Below are positions 16,769 to 25,495 of a stretch of 64,000 bases of DNA, in pieces; within the stretch, counting starts at the first letter, position 1, and each line of letters begins with the position of its first letter. A model generated the notes under the pieces. The model did not search any database. It was not told the DNA's origin and saw nothing but the letters and a program-made list of their open reading frames with translations. Source of the stretch: Nannocystis punicea (GTDB lineage Bacteria > Myxococcota_A > Polyangia > Nannocystales > Nannocystaceae); NCBI RefSeq assembly GCF_026965555.1, contig NZ_CP114040.1, forward strand, positions 2,728,001 to 2,792,000. Reading direction: 5' to 3'. The position numbers were made by a program, and so were the translations under genes.

Positions 16769-18505
16769 ATGTCGTGTACGTCCGGCCTGGTCGCCTGGCT
16801 GCCGTTCTCGTTGTGCCTGGCGTTGACTGTGGCGGCCACCGCGCTCATGGGGCACGCGGAGCGGCTGGGCGAGCGGGCCCGGCTGGCGAGCGCAGTGCTG
16901 GCGACGCGCGGCCGGATCGTCGAGCGCATGGCCAGCTACGTCTCGGTCCTGCGCGGCTCGTCGGCCCTGCCGTCGCGCCCCGAGCCGGTGACGATCGATG
17001 AATTCGGCCGGCTGGTCGAGCGATTGCGGCTCTCCCTCCATTACCCCGGCACTCTGGGGATAGGCTATACGGCGCGGTTCGGCGCGATGGAGGTCGACGA
17101 GGCGACCGCGCGGGCCCACGCGGAGGGCTGGCACCACGTGCGCGTGTGGCCGGGGACGCCGCGCGAGGAGATCCACGCGGTCGTGCTGCTGGAGCCGCTG
17201 GATCTGCGCAATCGCGTGGCGCTCGGCTTCGACATGCGGACCGAGGGGATCCGCCGCGAGGCGATGGACCGCGCGCGCGACATCGGCGACGTCACGCTCA
17301 GCGGCAAGGTCACTCTGGTGCAGGAGATCGACGCGGACGACCGGCAGGCCGGGTTCCTCCTGTATTCGCCGGTGTACGTCGACGGCGGCGTGCCGCCCTC
17401 GCTGGCCGAGCGGCGGGCGAAGTTGAAGGGCTACGTCTATGCTCCGCTCCGCGCCGGCGATCTGATCGAGGGCATCTTCGCCGCGGACCTGCCGACGGTG
17501 GCGTTCGAGCTGTACGACGGCCAGCGGATCGACGCCGCGGGCCACATGGCCAGCTTCGGCCGGCCGATCGCCGCCGACGACGACGTGATCGTCGAGACGG
17601 TGGAGGTGGCGGGCCGGCCGTGGACGGTCCGCTTCGCCGACGCCGCGCCCCGACAGGCCGGCGTGTCCTTGACGCTGCTGGTCGCCGGGCTCGGCGCGTC
17701 GCTCAGCGCCGTCGTCCTGATCGCGACCCGGATCCGCGAACGCGCGCGCGCGCAGGCGCTGAGGCGCGCGACCGCGGAGGCGCACGCGAACCAGGAGCGG
17801 CTGCGCTTCACCGATCTGTTCGTCGGCATCCTCGGCCACGACCTGCGGACGCCGCTCGGCGCGATCGTGCTGTCCGCCGAATTGCTGCGGCGCAGCCGCG
17901 GAGAGGCCGACACGACCGAGGCGTTCGAGCGGCTGCAAGCGAGCGCTCGCCGGATGACGCGGATGATCGACCAGCTCCTCGACCTCACGCGCGTGCGCCT
18001 GGGCGGCGGCATCGCAGTGCTGGTCCGGCCGACCGCGCTCGACGCGGTCGTGCGCGACGTGGTCGACGAGCTCGTGCGCGCGGTCCCCGACGCCAGCGTC
18101 GAGGTCGTCGCGTCCGGCGACCTCGCCGGCAGCTGGGACCCCGACCGCCTCGCGCAGGTGTTCTCCAACTTGCTCGGCAACGCGGTGCGCCACCGCAAGG
18201 ACGCCCCGGTGCGCGTCCGCTTGATGGGCACCGCGCCCGACCGCGTGGTCGCCACTGTCCACAACGCCGGCGCGATCGCGCCGGCCCTGCTGCCGGTGGT
18301 GTTCGAGCCGTTCCGTGCCAGCGGCGCGCGCCCCGAGGGCGGCGCGTCCGGGCTCGGGCTCGGCCTCTACATCACCCGCGCGATCGTCGAGGCCCACGGC
18401 GGCGCGGTCACGGTCGCCGCCGCCGAGGGCGTGGGGACGACCTTCACCGTGACGCTGCCGCGGACCACCCGCGCGGGGCCGGGCCGGGGCGCGCGATCTT
18501 CATAA
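16769..18505 (+). CDS. Membrane sensor histidine kinase with CHASE-type periplasmic domain
   Basis: A 578-aa protein. TM1 (about 8-28), a ~260-residue periplasmic sensor with CHASE landmarks (LGIGYTARF, HHVRVWPGTPREEIHAVVLLEP, ALGFDMRTEGIRREAMDRAR, LVQEIDADDRQAGFLLYSPVY), TM2 (about 293-313), a coiled-coil linker, and HisKA with ILGHDLRTPLGAIVLSAELL (His about 355). The HATPase has N-box FSNLLGNAVRHRKDAP and G2 GLGLGLYITRAIVEAHGG; the G1/D-box is weak (VHNAGAIAPALLP), so ATP binding is diverged. CHASE domains usually bind small extracellular ligands. No receiver is fused or adjacent, so it is an orphan kinase. The ATG at 16769 is preferred to the TTG at 16760. Confidence 0.88.
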   Translation: MSCTSGLVAWLPFSLCLALTVAATALMGHAERLGERARLASAVLATRGRIVERMASYVSVLRGSSALPSRPEPVTIDEFGRLVERLRLSLHYPGTLGIGYTARFGAMEVDEATARAHAEGWHHVRVWPGTPREEIHAVVLLEPLDLRNRVALGFDMRTEGIRREAMDRARDIGDVTLSGKVTLVQEIDADDRQAGFLLYSPVYVDGGVPPSLAERRAKLKGYVYAPLRAGDLIEGIFAADLPTVAFELYDGQRIDAAGHMASFGRPIAADDDVIVETVEVAGRPWTVRFADAAPRQAGVSLTLLVAGLGASLSAVVLIATRIRERARAQALRRATAEAHANQERLRFTDLFVGILGHDLRTPLGAIVLSAELLRRSRGEADTTEAFERLQASARRMTRMIDQLLDLTRVRLGGGIAVLVRPTALDAVVRDVVDELVRAVPDASVEVVASGDLAGSWDPDRLAQVFSNLLGNAVRHRKDAPVRVRLMGTAPDRVVATVHNAGAIAPALLPVVFEPFRASGARPEGGASGLGLGLYITRAIVEAHGGAVTVAAAEGVGTTFTVTLPRTTRAGPGRGARSS

Positions 18506-18535
18506 TGTCTCGTGAGACATGACCGAAAAGGCATG
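18505..18535. repeat. Pair of hairpins overlapping a stop codon
   Basis: Unit A (18505-18520) has perfect 7-bp arms ATGTCTC/GAGACAT with loop GT and begins at the last base of the kinase stop codon. Unit B (18518-18535) has CATG/CATG arms with an inner CC/GG stem around GAAAA. The units share CAT. Same family as 11705 and 31085. Confidence 0.7.
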
Positions 18536-18565
18536 TATGAAGGGTCCGCTCGACCGCGGCGGCGC

Positions 18566-18820
18566 TCACTCGATCGCGCAATCGCCGAGCTTCTCGTCCC
18601 ACTCCTGGCACACCTGGTTCGGCGGATCGTCGGGCGAGACGTAGGCGTCGAGCTCCTCGCAGGTCGCCTGGGACAGGCAGTCCTGGCGGCCCAGCTCGGT
18701 GTCGGCACAGTCGGTGCCGGGGTTGTTCGGGGTGGCATGAGAGCGCCCAGGGGCGCCTCGCGGGCGATTCCGTGGCGAGCGAGCGGGGCGCGTGCGCGCG
18801 ATTGGCCATCCGGGCGCCAC
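18566..18820 (-). CDS. Short Cys-containing protein, probably 5'-truncated
   Basis: The last ~55 residues are protein-like and acidic with five cysteines (GTDCADTELGRQDCLSQ, CEELDAYVSPDDPP, VCQEWDEKLGDCAIE), resembling the mature part of secreted myxobacterial Cys-rich proteins. The first ~28 residues are Arg/Pro-rich and lack a signal peptide; the only start is a GTG at 18820. This suggests loss of the 5' end or an undetected frameshift. It converges on the CHASE kinase behind a hairpin pair. Confidence 0.4.
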   Translation of the reverse strand: MAPGWPIARTRPARSPRNRPRGAPGRSHATPNNPGTDCADTELGRQDCLSQATCEELDAYVSPDDPPNQVCQEWDEKLGDCAIE

Positions 18821-19153
18821 CGCTTTGTGAGCTGTGCCCTGTGTTCAGCGCCCCCGGTCGTCGAGGCCCGAGTCCCACGTGTTGTTCGGAGCCCCCGCCG
18901 GAGGGACGTGTCGCCGGTTGCCCGAAATCCGCGTCCAGCGACGCGTGGCGGGTGAGAGGCGCCGAGGCGCCGGGCCGGCGAGCACACCAAATAGGGGGCC
19001 GAGACCTCCAATGCGCAGGGTCGACAATCGTCGGGATGGCGCAGTGCACACACCATTTGCTCGGAATCATCTCAGGGCGGCTTGCTTTCGCCCGCGGCGG
19101 CGCGCTTGACGGTGTCGAGGTCGCGTGCAACGTTGCCGGCCCGGCGCTCACGT
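18821..19153. other. Upstream region of vgrG
   Basis: About 330 bp without a supported gene. It should contain the vgrG promoter; no clear sigma-54 (GG-N10-GC) or sigma-70 element could be picked by eye. Confidence 0.35.
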
Positions 19154-21883
19154 ATGTCACTGACCGATAATGTCATGTCCGCGCTGTTCGGGTTACCCCC
19201 TGGTACCCCCATATTCTCCTTGACCGTCGGCGACAAGGAGCTCCGCGCGGTCCGCTTCTCGGGGCACGAGGCGATCAGCAGCCTGTACGAATTCCGCGTC
19301 GAGGTCGCCGCGAACGAGCTCGACCTCGAGGACCTGCTCGACGCGCCGGCCTCGCTGACGATCCGCGGCATGGACGAGGCGCGGCTGGTCCACGGCTTCG
19401 TGACCGAGGCGGAGTACATCGGTCATACCACCAGCTTCGAGCTGTACGAGCTCACCGTCGTGCCGTGGGCCCAACGCCTGCTCCACCGGCAGAGCAGCCG
19501 CATCTTCCAGGACATGACGACGCAGCAGATCGTCTCGGAGGTGCTGACGAGGGCGGGGCTCAAGGCGGTGATGTTCCGCTTCTCGCTGGTCGAATCCTAC
19601 GCGCCGCGCGACTACTGCGTGCAGTACCGGGAGTCGGACTTCACGTTCATCAGCCGGCTGCTCGAGGAGGACGGGATCTTCTATTACTTCGAGCACGAGG
19701 CCGACAAACACGTATGGGTGATGGCGGACAACGTGAACGTCCACCCGCCCATCGTCGGCAACCCGACCGTGCTGTTCAACCCGCAGATCGACGCCGCCGT
19801 GCAGAGCGAGGAGCGGGTGCGCAGCTTCCGGTTCGGCGGGCGGGTGCGGCCCGGGAAGGTCTCGCTGCGCGACTTCAACCTGCACAAGCCGGATCAGCCG
19901 ATGGAGGTCCAGGCGACCGGCAAGGTCCACCGGGAGCTCGAGGTCTACGACTACCCGGGCGAATACCAGGACCCCGGACGCGGCGGACCGCACCAGGGCC
20001 AGCAGATGGCGAAGATCCGCCTCGAGGCGCTCCAGGCGACCCGCCGGCTCGGCAGCGGCGCCAGCGACTCGCCGCGCCTGACGCCGGGGTACTTCATGAT
20101 CCTGGCCAGCCACCCCCGACCCGAATTCGACGGCGAGTACCGGGTGCTCGAGGTCCACCACGTCGGCGCGCAGCCGCAGGTGCTCGATCAGGAGGCCGAG
20201 GGCGGGAGCTCGTATCACAACACCTTCACGGCGACCGAGCTCAAGGTCCCGTATCGCCCGCCGCGCACGACCCAGCGCCCGACCGTGCGCGGGGTCCAGA
20301 CGGCCACCGTCGTCGGCCCCGAGGGCGAGGAGATCCACGTCGACCGGCACGGCCGCGTGCGCGTGCAATTCCACTGGGACCGCGACGGCAAGTTCGACGA
20401 GCGCAGCGCGACGTGGGTCCGCGTCAGCCAGATGTGGGCGGGCAACCGCTACGGCGCGATGTTCCTGCCCCGCATCGGCCACGAGGTGCTGGTCGACTTC
20501 ATCGAGGGCGACCCCGACCGTCCGGTCATCACCGGGCGGATCTACCACGGCCTCAACGAGCCGCCGTACCCGCTGCCGGACGAGAAGACCAAGAGCACGA
20601 TCAAGTCCGACAGCTCGCTCGGCGGCGGCGGGTTCAACGAGCTGCGGTTCGAGGATCGCAAGGGGTCGGAGGAGATCTTCCTGCACGCGCAGAAGGACTG
20701 GAATACGGTCATCCTCCACAATCATAGCGAGAACGTCGGCGTCAACCGCTCGGCGAACATCGGCGCGGTGGATTCGGTGGTCGTCGGGACCGTCCAGACG
20801 ATCACCATCAAGCAACCGCCGCCGCCGAATCCGCCGCCGCCGCCGATCCCGCCGACCGGCACGGCGATGTCGGACAAGTTCTTCAGCCTGACGACCGGGC
20901 TGGCGACGGTCACCGTCAACGGCGCCGACGTCACGATCGACGCGACCGGCAAGGTGAACATCCACTCGGTCGGCGCGATGTCCATCAATTCGGACGCGGC
21001 GCTGTCGATCTCCGGCAAGAGCGTCGAGATCAACGCGACCACGACGATGAAGGTGGCCGGCAAGGCCTCGGTCGACGTCACCTCGAGCGGGCCGACGACG
21101 ATCAGCGGCACGCCGGTCCAGCTCAACGGCCCGGGCCTGTTCGCCGGCCGCGTGACCGAGCTGGCGCCCGCCACGATCACGACCGGCGCGGCGCTCGTGG
21201 TCATCGGCGGGGCGTCGTTCCCGCTGCCGGTCGTGCGGCTGCCGGACGGGTCGTTGCAGGTCGGCAAGAACATCACCGTGCAGCCCGGCACCGGCCGCTA
21301 CGCGGACTTTCAGAACAAGGTGATGCGCGACCTCGGCATCATGGCGTCGACGCCGTCGGGGCTGCAGCGGCTGAACAACATCGAGAACAACCCGGCCGGG
21401 CACAAGCTGACGATCCGCGAGTACAGCGCGGCCGAGGAGGCGACGTACGGCGCCAACAATTCGCTGTGCTACCCGGGCGCGGCGCAGGGCTCGGCCAACG
21501 CGCTCGGCTACGACGCCGCCGGCAACCCGGTGCCCGGGCCGGGCTCGGACACGCAGATCTCGTACAACCCGGACATCGTCTCCGGACCGGCGGGCAGCCC
21601 GGAGCCGGCCGACGCGACCCTGTTCCACGAGATGGGCCACGCGGAGCACAACGTCTACGGCACCAACCGCCAGTGGGAGGGCCGCACCGACGGCTACGAG
21701 AACAACGAGGAGTGGCAGACGATCAGCCAGGGCACGAATCAGCCGGGCAGCGGCAGCCAGGTCCCCGGCGTGCCGGCGAGCCCGAGCGAGAACGATTACC
21801 TCGGCGACAGAAACTACCCCTACCGCCGCACCGATCATGGTAGTGGTTACTCCAACCCCGACGGTTCACCCATCACGCCGTGA
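19154..21883 (+). CDS. vgrG: Evolved VgrG spike with C-terminal zinc metallopeptidase (M91/NleD-like) effector domain
   Basis: A 909-aa T6SS spike protein. The VgrG/Rhs core (about 15-560) has the gp27-like part (YCVQYRESDFTFISRLLEEDGIFYYFEH) and the gp5-OB part (VRVQFHWDRDGKFDE, WAGNRYGAMFLPRIGHEVLVDF, GDPDRPVITGRIYHG). After a Pro-rich hinge come a repetitive beta-helix (about 590-690) and a C-terminal ~180-residue domain with LFHEMGHAEHNVYG (H825-E-M-G-H829) and, 24 residues later, NNEEW (Glu852/853). This is the HExxH + downstream Glu arrangement of M91 effector proteases. It would be delivered with the spike into a target cell. The ATG at 19154 is chosen over the TTG at 19082. No other T6SS core gene is in view. 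Confidence 0.9.
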   Translation: MSLTDNVMSALFGLPPGTPIFSLTVGDKELRAVRFSGHEAISSLYEFRVEVAANELDLEDLLDAPASLTIRGMDEARLVHGFVTEAEYIGHTTSFELYELTVVPWAQRLLHRQSSRIFQDMTTQQIVSEVLTRAGLKAVMFRFSLVESYAPRDYCVQYRESDFTFISRLLEEDGIFYYFEHEADKHVWVMADNVNVHPPIVGNPTVLFNPQIDAAVQSEERVRSFRFGGRVRPGKVSLRDFNLHKPDQPMEVQATGKVHRELEVYDYPGEYQDPGRGGPHQGQQMAKIRLEALQATRRLGSGASDSPRLTPGYFMILASHPRPEFDGEYRVLEVHHVGAQPQVLDQEAEGGSSYHNTFTATELKVPYRPPRTTQRPTVRGVQTATVVGPEGEEIHVDRHGRVRVQFHWDRDGKFDERSATWVRVSQMWAGNRYGAMFLPRIGHEVLVDFIEGDPDRPVITGRIYHGLNEPPYPLPDEKTKSTIKSDSSLGGGGFNELRFEDRKGSEEIFLHAQKDWNTVILHNHSENVGVNRSANIGAVDSVVVGTVQTITIKQPPPPNPPPPPIPPTGTAMSDKFFSLTTGLATVTVNGADVTIDATGKVNIHSVGAMSINSDAALSISGKSVEINATTTMKVAGKASVDVTSSGPTTISGTPVQLNGPGLFAGRVTELAPATITTGAALVVIGGASFPLPVVRLPDGSLQVGKNITVQPGTGRYADFQNKVMRDLGIMASTPSGLQRLNNIENNPAGHKLTIREYSAAEEATYGANNSLCYPGAAQGSANALGYDAAGNPVPGPGSDTQISYNPDIVSGPAGSPEPADATLFHEMGHAEHNVYGTNRQWEGRTDGYENNEEWQTISQGTNQPGSGSQVPGVPASPSENDYLGDRNYPYRRTDHGSGYSNPDGSPITP

Positions 21884-21902
21884 CGGAACCGAGGTGAATA
21901 CG

Positions 21903-22535
21903 ATGATCGAGCTGGTCCGCGAACGAACCCCCGCCTACGCGCTCTCCTGGTCGTTCTCCGCCGTCGACGGCGAAGGCGGCGAGCCGTCGTTCAAACTCGA
22001 GTACGAGGTCACCGCGTCCGAGGAGCTCTACCTCGGGGATCGATTGTGGATCCTCGACAGCGCCGGGAAGCGCGTCCCCGATCCGTTCGGGGTCTATCGA
22101 TTCGTCGCCGGCGACAGCCTCCGCCTGGTGTTCGCGCGCCCGCCCGTGCCGCCGAACGTGATGCCGCGGGTCGTGTTCCAGCCGCTGTTCTCGCGCCTGG
22201 ACCCCGGCGAGACCCGGCGCAACGAGGTCTTGCTCAAGGCGCCGATCGACGAGTATTCGGCGCTCGGTCGCGACATCAACTCCGAGACGGTGCTCGAGGA
22301 GGTCTCGAAGGTGATCCTCGTCCTGAGCTATCGGCTGCGCTCGACGATGGACAAGGACCCGGTGCCGCCGCCGCTCGAGAGCCCCGACACGGCCGGATAC
22401 ATCGTGTACGACCCCGAGCTGATCGTCTCGACGCTCGAACCGACGCAGGTGCCGGTCAAGCGGCGCACCGGCTATTTCGCCCGCTTCCCGCTGCCCGGCG
22501 AGCCGGGGCCCGGGCCCGCGCCGATGCCGACGTGA
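21903..22535 (+). CDS. Hypothetical protein coupled to vgrG (possible immunity or accessory protein)
   Basis: A 210-aa soluble protein starting 20 nt after the vgrG stop, with a GAGG SD. It is beta-rich with phrases such as SFKLEYEVTASEELYLGDRLW and SLRLVFARPPVPPNVMPRVVF, and a Pro-rich C-terminus. No signal peptide. The tight same-strand spacing after a toxin-bearing VgrG makes a cognate immunity or chaperone-like role plausible, but I recognise no immunity family. Confidence 0.7.
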   Translation: MIELVRERTPAYALSWSFSAVDGEGGEPSFKLEYEVTASEELYLGDRLWILDSAGKRVPDPFGVYRFVAGDSLRLVFARPPVPPNVMPRVVFQPLFSRLDPGETRRNEVLLKAPIDEYSALGRDINSETVLEEVSKVILVLSYRLRSTMDKDPVPPPLESPDTAGYIVYDPELIVSTLEPTQVPVKRRTGYFARFPLPGEPGPGPAPMPT

Positions 22536-22547
22536 CGGCGTCGCCGG

Positions 22548-22955
22548 TCACTTCGCGGGGCCCCACACCGCGGGGTCCTTCGTAGTGTCCGGATGCACGA
22601 CGCAGACGCGCTCCTTGCAGACCGACGCCGCGTTCTTGCACGGGTTGCGGGCGCACGACGGTCCGCTCAGCCGCTCCGGCGTGACCGGCGTGCCGGGCTC
22701 GCACGGACCGCAAGGCAGCACCGGGCAGTCCGCGTCCGCCGTGCAAGGGAGCCCCTCGCCGGCGGGCAGAGCGGGCGCCCTGGCGGGCACGGCGGGCGAG
22801 GCGGGCGCCCTGGCGGGCGCTGCGGGCGTCGTCGCGGGCGCTGCGGGCTCCTTGGCGGGCGAAGCGGGCGCCTCCTGCGATGCAGGCGGGCGCTCGGCGC
22901 ATGCGAGCGCGCCGTATGCGAGGAGTGAGACGAGGACGACGAGTCGAGGCCGCAT
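22548..22955 (-). CDS. Lipoprotein with Pro/Ala hinge and Cys-rich domain
   Basis: A 135-aa protein. Signal peptide with lipobox YGALAC (Cys19), a ~45-residue Ala/Pro/Glu hinge of repeated AP-AP-AS units, then a compact Cys-rich domain with CTADADCPVLPCGPC and SGPSCARNPCKN. The C-x-D-x-DC motif is common in Myxococcota secreted proteins. The ATG at 22955 starts the signal peptide. It converges with the vgrG-linked gene (12-bp gap). Outer-surface structural or binding role inferred. Confidence 0.75.
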   Translation of the reverse strand: MRPRLVVLVSLLAYGALACAERPPASQEAPASPAKEPAAPATTPAAPARAPASPAVPARAPALPAGEGLPCTADADCPVLPCGPCEPGTPVTPERLSGPSCARNPCKNAASVCKERVCVVHPDTTKDPAVWGPAK

Positions 22956-23038
22956 GTCCTGGGAGTGTGCCCAGCCCTGTCGCCCCGGTCGAGATGGACC
23001 TGCCCCGGAGCGCGCCGGCGCTCGGGCGCGCGCCATGA

Positions 23039-24250
23039 TCACGGGGTGGTGCGAAACCAGGTCGCCCAGCGGTGGGTGGTGCCGGGGAGCTCGACGGCGA
23101 GGCGACACTCGCCGGTGGTGACGACGCGGGCGACGGGGATGAAGCTGGTCGGCTCGTCGTCGCTGGCCGCGGGCGCCGTGCACACGGCCGGGGTCGGCGA
23201 GGTGGACGCGAACCATGCGGTCGGCGGGTTTTCGCACAGCTTGCCGAGCTCGGTGGTGGCCGCGTCGACGTGGAGCTCGACGGTGTTGCGCTGGTCGGGG
23301 AAGAACAGGGCGTAGCTCGTGCCGGGCTCGATCGGCTCGGAGAGCGTGCCCTTGCCGGCGGCGCGTCGCAGGTGGAGCGCGGCGTCCACCGAGGTGAGCG
23401 CCTCCGGGCCGACGACGGTGAAGGACGCGAGGCCGCGGACCGGCAAGGTGGTGGCGACGTCGATCGCCACGAGGCCGGGCTCGGCCGTCAGCGACCAGGG
23501 GTCGGGGCCGGCCGTGAGGGCGCCGGGCGAGCGCAGGGTGATGCCGACGGGGGTCGGCGCGTTGATCGGCTCGAACACGGTGTCGTCGTCGGCGAGCGCC
23601 CTCGCGGTCGGGGCCCACAGGGGCGCGTCGGCGGGCAGGACGACGCGGTCGCGGCAGTCGCCGAGCTGCTGGTGGAACTGCTCGACCATGAAGCCGGCGA
23701 CGCGGTCGACCTGCAGGACGATCCGGTGCGCGAGCGGGACGACGGTGGTGACGCCGGGCAGGGCGCAGTCCTGGCCGCGCAGCTCGCCGTGGAGGAGCGC
23801 CGAGACGGTGCCCGCCTCGCGCAGCTCGATCGCCAGCGCGCCGGCGCGGAGCTCGAGCCGGGCCGCGCTGCCCTCGACCTCGGCGAGCGAATGCCAGACC
23901 AGCTCGCCTTGCTGCGCCTGACACTCCGGCGCGAGCACGATGCCGACCCCGGGCAGCAGCGTGACGAGGTCCGGGTAGTCGGGGTGCAGGCCGTAGGCGA
24001 GCTCGGTGCGGGCGCTGGCCTGTTCGCCGTCGAGGTCGGCGTAGGTGAGGAGCTCGTGCGAGGCGGCGAGGACGGCCGGGAAGGTGAGGGTGTGGACCGG
24101 GTCGAGCCCGGGCGCGAGCGACGTGGTGGACCCGGGCCGCGAGTCCGTGGGGTCGGTGGGGCCCGTGGGGTCGGTGGTGGGCTCCGGGCCGGCTCCGGGG
24201 TCACAGGCGGCGAGGACGAGGCCGATCACGAGCGAGGTGGCGGTGCGCAT
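23039..24250 (-). CDS. Large predicted lipoprotein of unknown function
   Basis: A 403-aa protein. Signal peptide MRTATSLVIGLVLAAC (Cys16), a Thr/Pro/Asp-rich linker (PTTDPTGPTDPTD), then a long globular region with repeating beta-strand character (Ig-like or propeller). GGAGG 7 nt upstream of the ATG at 24250 fixes the start. It is divergent from the LysR gene at 24337, with the LysR-type repeats between them, so it is the likely regulated target. Confidence 0.78.
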   Translation of the reverse strand: MRTATSLVIGLVLAACDPGAGPEPTTDPTGPTDPTDSRPGSTTSLAPGLDPVHTLTFPAVLAASHELLTYADLDGEQASARTELAYGLHPDYPDLVTLLPGVGIVLAPECQAQQGELVWHSLAEVEGSAARLELRAGALAIELREAGTVSALLHGELRGQDCALPGVTTVVPLAHRIVLQVDRVAGFMVEQFHQQLGDCRDRVVLPADAPLWAPTARALADDDTVFEPINAPTPVGITLRSPGALTAGPDPWSLTAEPGLVAIDVATTLPVRGLASFTVVGPEALTSVDAALHLRRAAGKGTLSEPIEPGTSYALFFPDQRNTVELHVDAATTELGKLCENPPTAWFASTSPTPAVCTAPAASDDEPTSFIPVARVVTTGECRLAVELPGTTHRWATWFRTTP

Positions 24251-24295
24251 GGGAGCTCCTCCACGAGAGATAGCGCCGCCCGGCCTGGGTGGGAA

Positions 24296-24334
24296 TGCAC
24301 AGGGATGCACGCGACCTGTGCAATCATGCACAGG
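24296..24334. promoter_or_regulatory. LysR operator: TGCACAGG repeats
   Basis: Three exact copies of an 8-mer occur in the 86-bp divergent intergenic region: TGCACAGG at 24296-24303, its complement CCTGTGCA at 24315-24322, and TGCACAGG again at 24327-24334, ending 2 bp before the LysR ATG. A weaker GATGCACG lies between the first two. Placement over the LysR start fits autorepression plus control of the divergent lipoprotein gene. Confidence 0.75.
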
Positions 24335-24336
24335 AC

Positions 24337-25209
24337 ATGAATTGGGACGACCTGCGCTTCGTGGCCGCGCTCGCACGCGCCGGCTCGCTGACCAAGACGG
24401 CCGCGGCGCTCGGGGTCGACCACACCACGGTCGGGCGCCGGATCGAGGCGGCCGAGCGCGGGCTCGGGCTGCGGCTGTTCACGCGGACGGGCGCGGGCTA
24501 CGTGCTGACGCGGGAGGGCGAGCAGCTGATCGCGCCGCTGCGGCAGGTCGAGGACGCGGTGCTGTCGCTCGAGCGCGGCGTGCATGCCCAGCGCGGGGTG
24601 CTCGCGGGCACGGTGCGGGTGACCTCACCCGAGACGCTGGGCATCGCTTACCTCGCGGCGCGGCTGGCCCGCTTCGGCCGCCAGTACCCGGCGCTGTGCG
24701 TGGAGCTGGTGCCGGCCGGGGCAGTGCTCGACCTCGGCCGCAGTGAGGCGGAGCTGGCGGTCCGGCTGTTTCGCACGCGCCATGAATCGGTGGTGGCGCG
24801 CCGCATCGGCGAGGTCGGATACGGGCTGTACGCGTCGGCGGCGTACCTGGCCCGGCGCCCGCTCAAGGGGCCGGGCGAGCTGCACGCGCACCCGCTGCTG
24901 TTGCCGGCGAGCGGGGTCGAGCTGAGCTGGTTGCAGCAGCTGGCGCCGGGGCTGCGGCCGGCGTTCGTCAGCGACGTGTCGCTGGCGCTGGCGCAGGCCG
25001 CGAGCGCGGACGCAGGGGTGGCGGCGCTGCCGAGGTACCTCGGCGACCCGACGCCGGGGCTCACGCACGTGCCCATGCCGCGCGAGCCGAGCGAGACGCT
25101 GTGGCTGACGGTGCACCGCGACCTGCGGCAGACCCCGCGCGTGCGCGTGCTGTTCGACTTCCTCGTCGGCGCGACGCGGGACGATCGGGCGCTGCTGCTC
25201 GGCGCGTGA
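24337..25209 (+). CDS. LysR-family transcriptional regulator
   Basis: A 290-aa protein. N-terminal winged HTH (about 3-62: DDLRFVAALARAGSLTKTAA, VDHTTVGRRIEAAERGLGLR, LFTRTGAGYVLT), linker helix, and a periplasmic-binding-like effector domain (about 88-280). The HTH variant TTVGRRIEAAE is that of the LysR subgroup controlling oxidoreductases or lipoproteins in proteobacteria. The start at 24337 is set by domain alignment. The inducer is unknown. It is bordered upstream by a repeated 8-mer operator. Confidence 0.9.
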   Translation: MNWDDLRFVAALARAGSLTKTAAALGVDHTTVGRRIEAAERGLGLRLFTRTGAGYVLTREGEQLIAPLRQVEDAVLSLERGVHAQRGVLAGTVRVTSPETLGIAYLAARLARFGRQYPALCVELVPAGAVLDLGRSEAELAVRLFRTRHESVVARRIGEVGYGLYASAAYLARRPLKGPGELHAHPLLLPASGVELSWLQQLAPGLRPAFVSDVSLALAQAASADAGVAALPRYLGDPTPGLTHVPMPREPSETLWLTVHRDLRQTPRVRVLFDFLVGATRDDRALLLGA

Positions 25210-25300
25210 GGTGCTGGTGGAAGACACGCAACCGGGCCGACGTGGTCGCGGGCGGTGCACGTGGCCGCGGCGGGGTGAGGGAGCACGCGGCGCTCACGTC

Positions 25301-25428
25301 GAAGTCGTCGCCGCGCAATCCATGCAAGAGCGCTCGCGCCGGTTCACGCGACGCGAGCGCATCGGAAGTCGTCGCCGCGCAATCCATGCAAGAGCGCTCG
25401 CGCCGGTTCACGCGACGCGAGCGCATCG
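25301..25428. repeat. Perfect tandem duplication, 64 bp x 2
   Basis: Bases 25301-25364 are repeated exactly at 25365-25428, in the intergenic region between two convergent genes. Each unit contains the palindrome-like GAGCGCTC and GCGCCGGTTCACGCG. Identity implies a recent duplication or a counting array with variable copy number. Confidence 0.85.
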
Positions 25429-25495
25429 GCCGTGCGTGCGACCCTCGCCACGTCCTCACTCGCGGCGGAGGCAGGTTCGACGCCGCCGTCGTGGC

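Noticed and set aside
19193..21838. Minus-strand frame of 881 codons
   Set aside because: Antisense to vgrG; low complexity, no motif.
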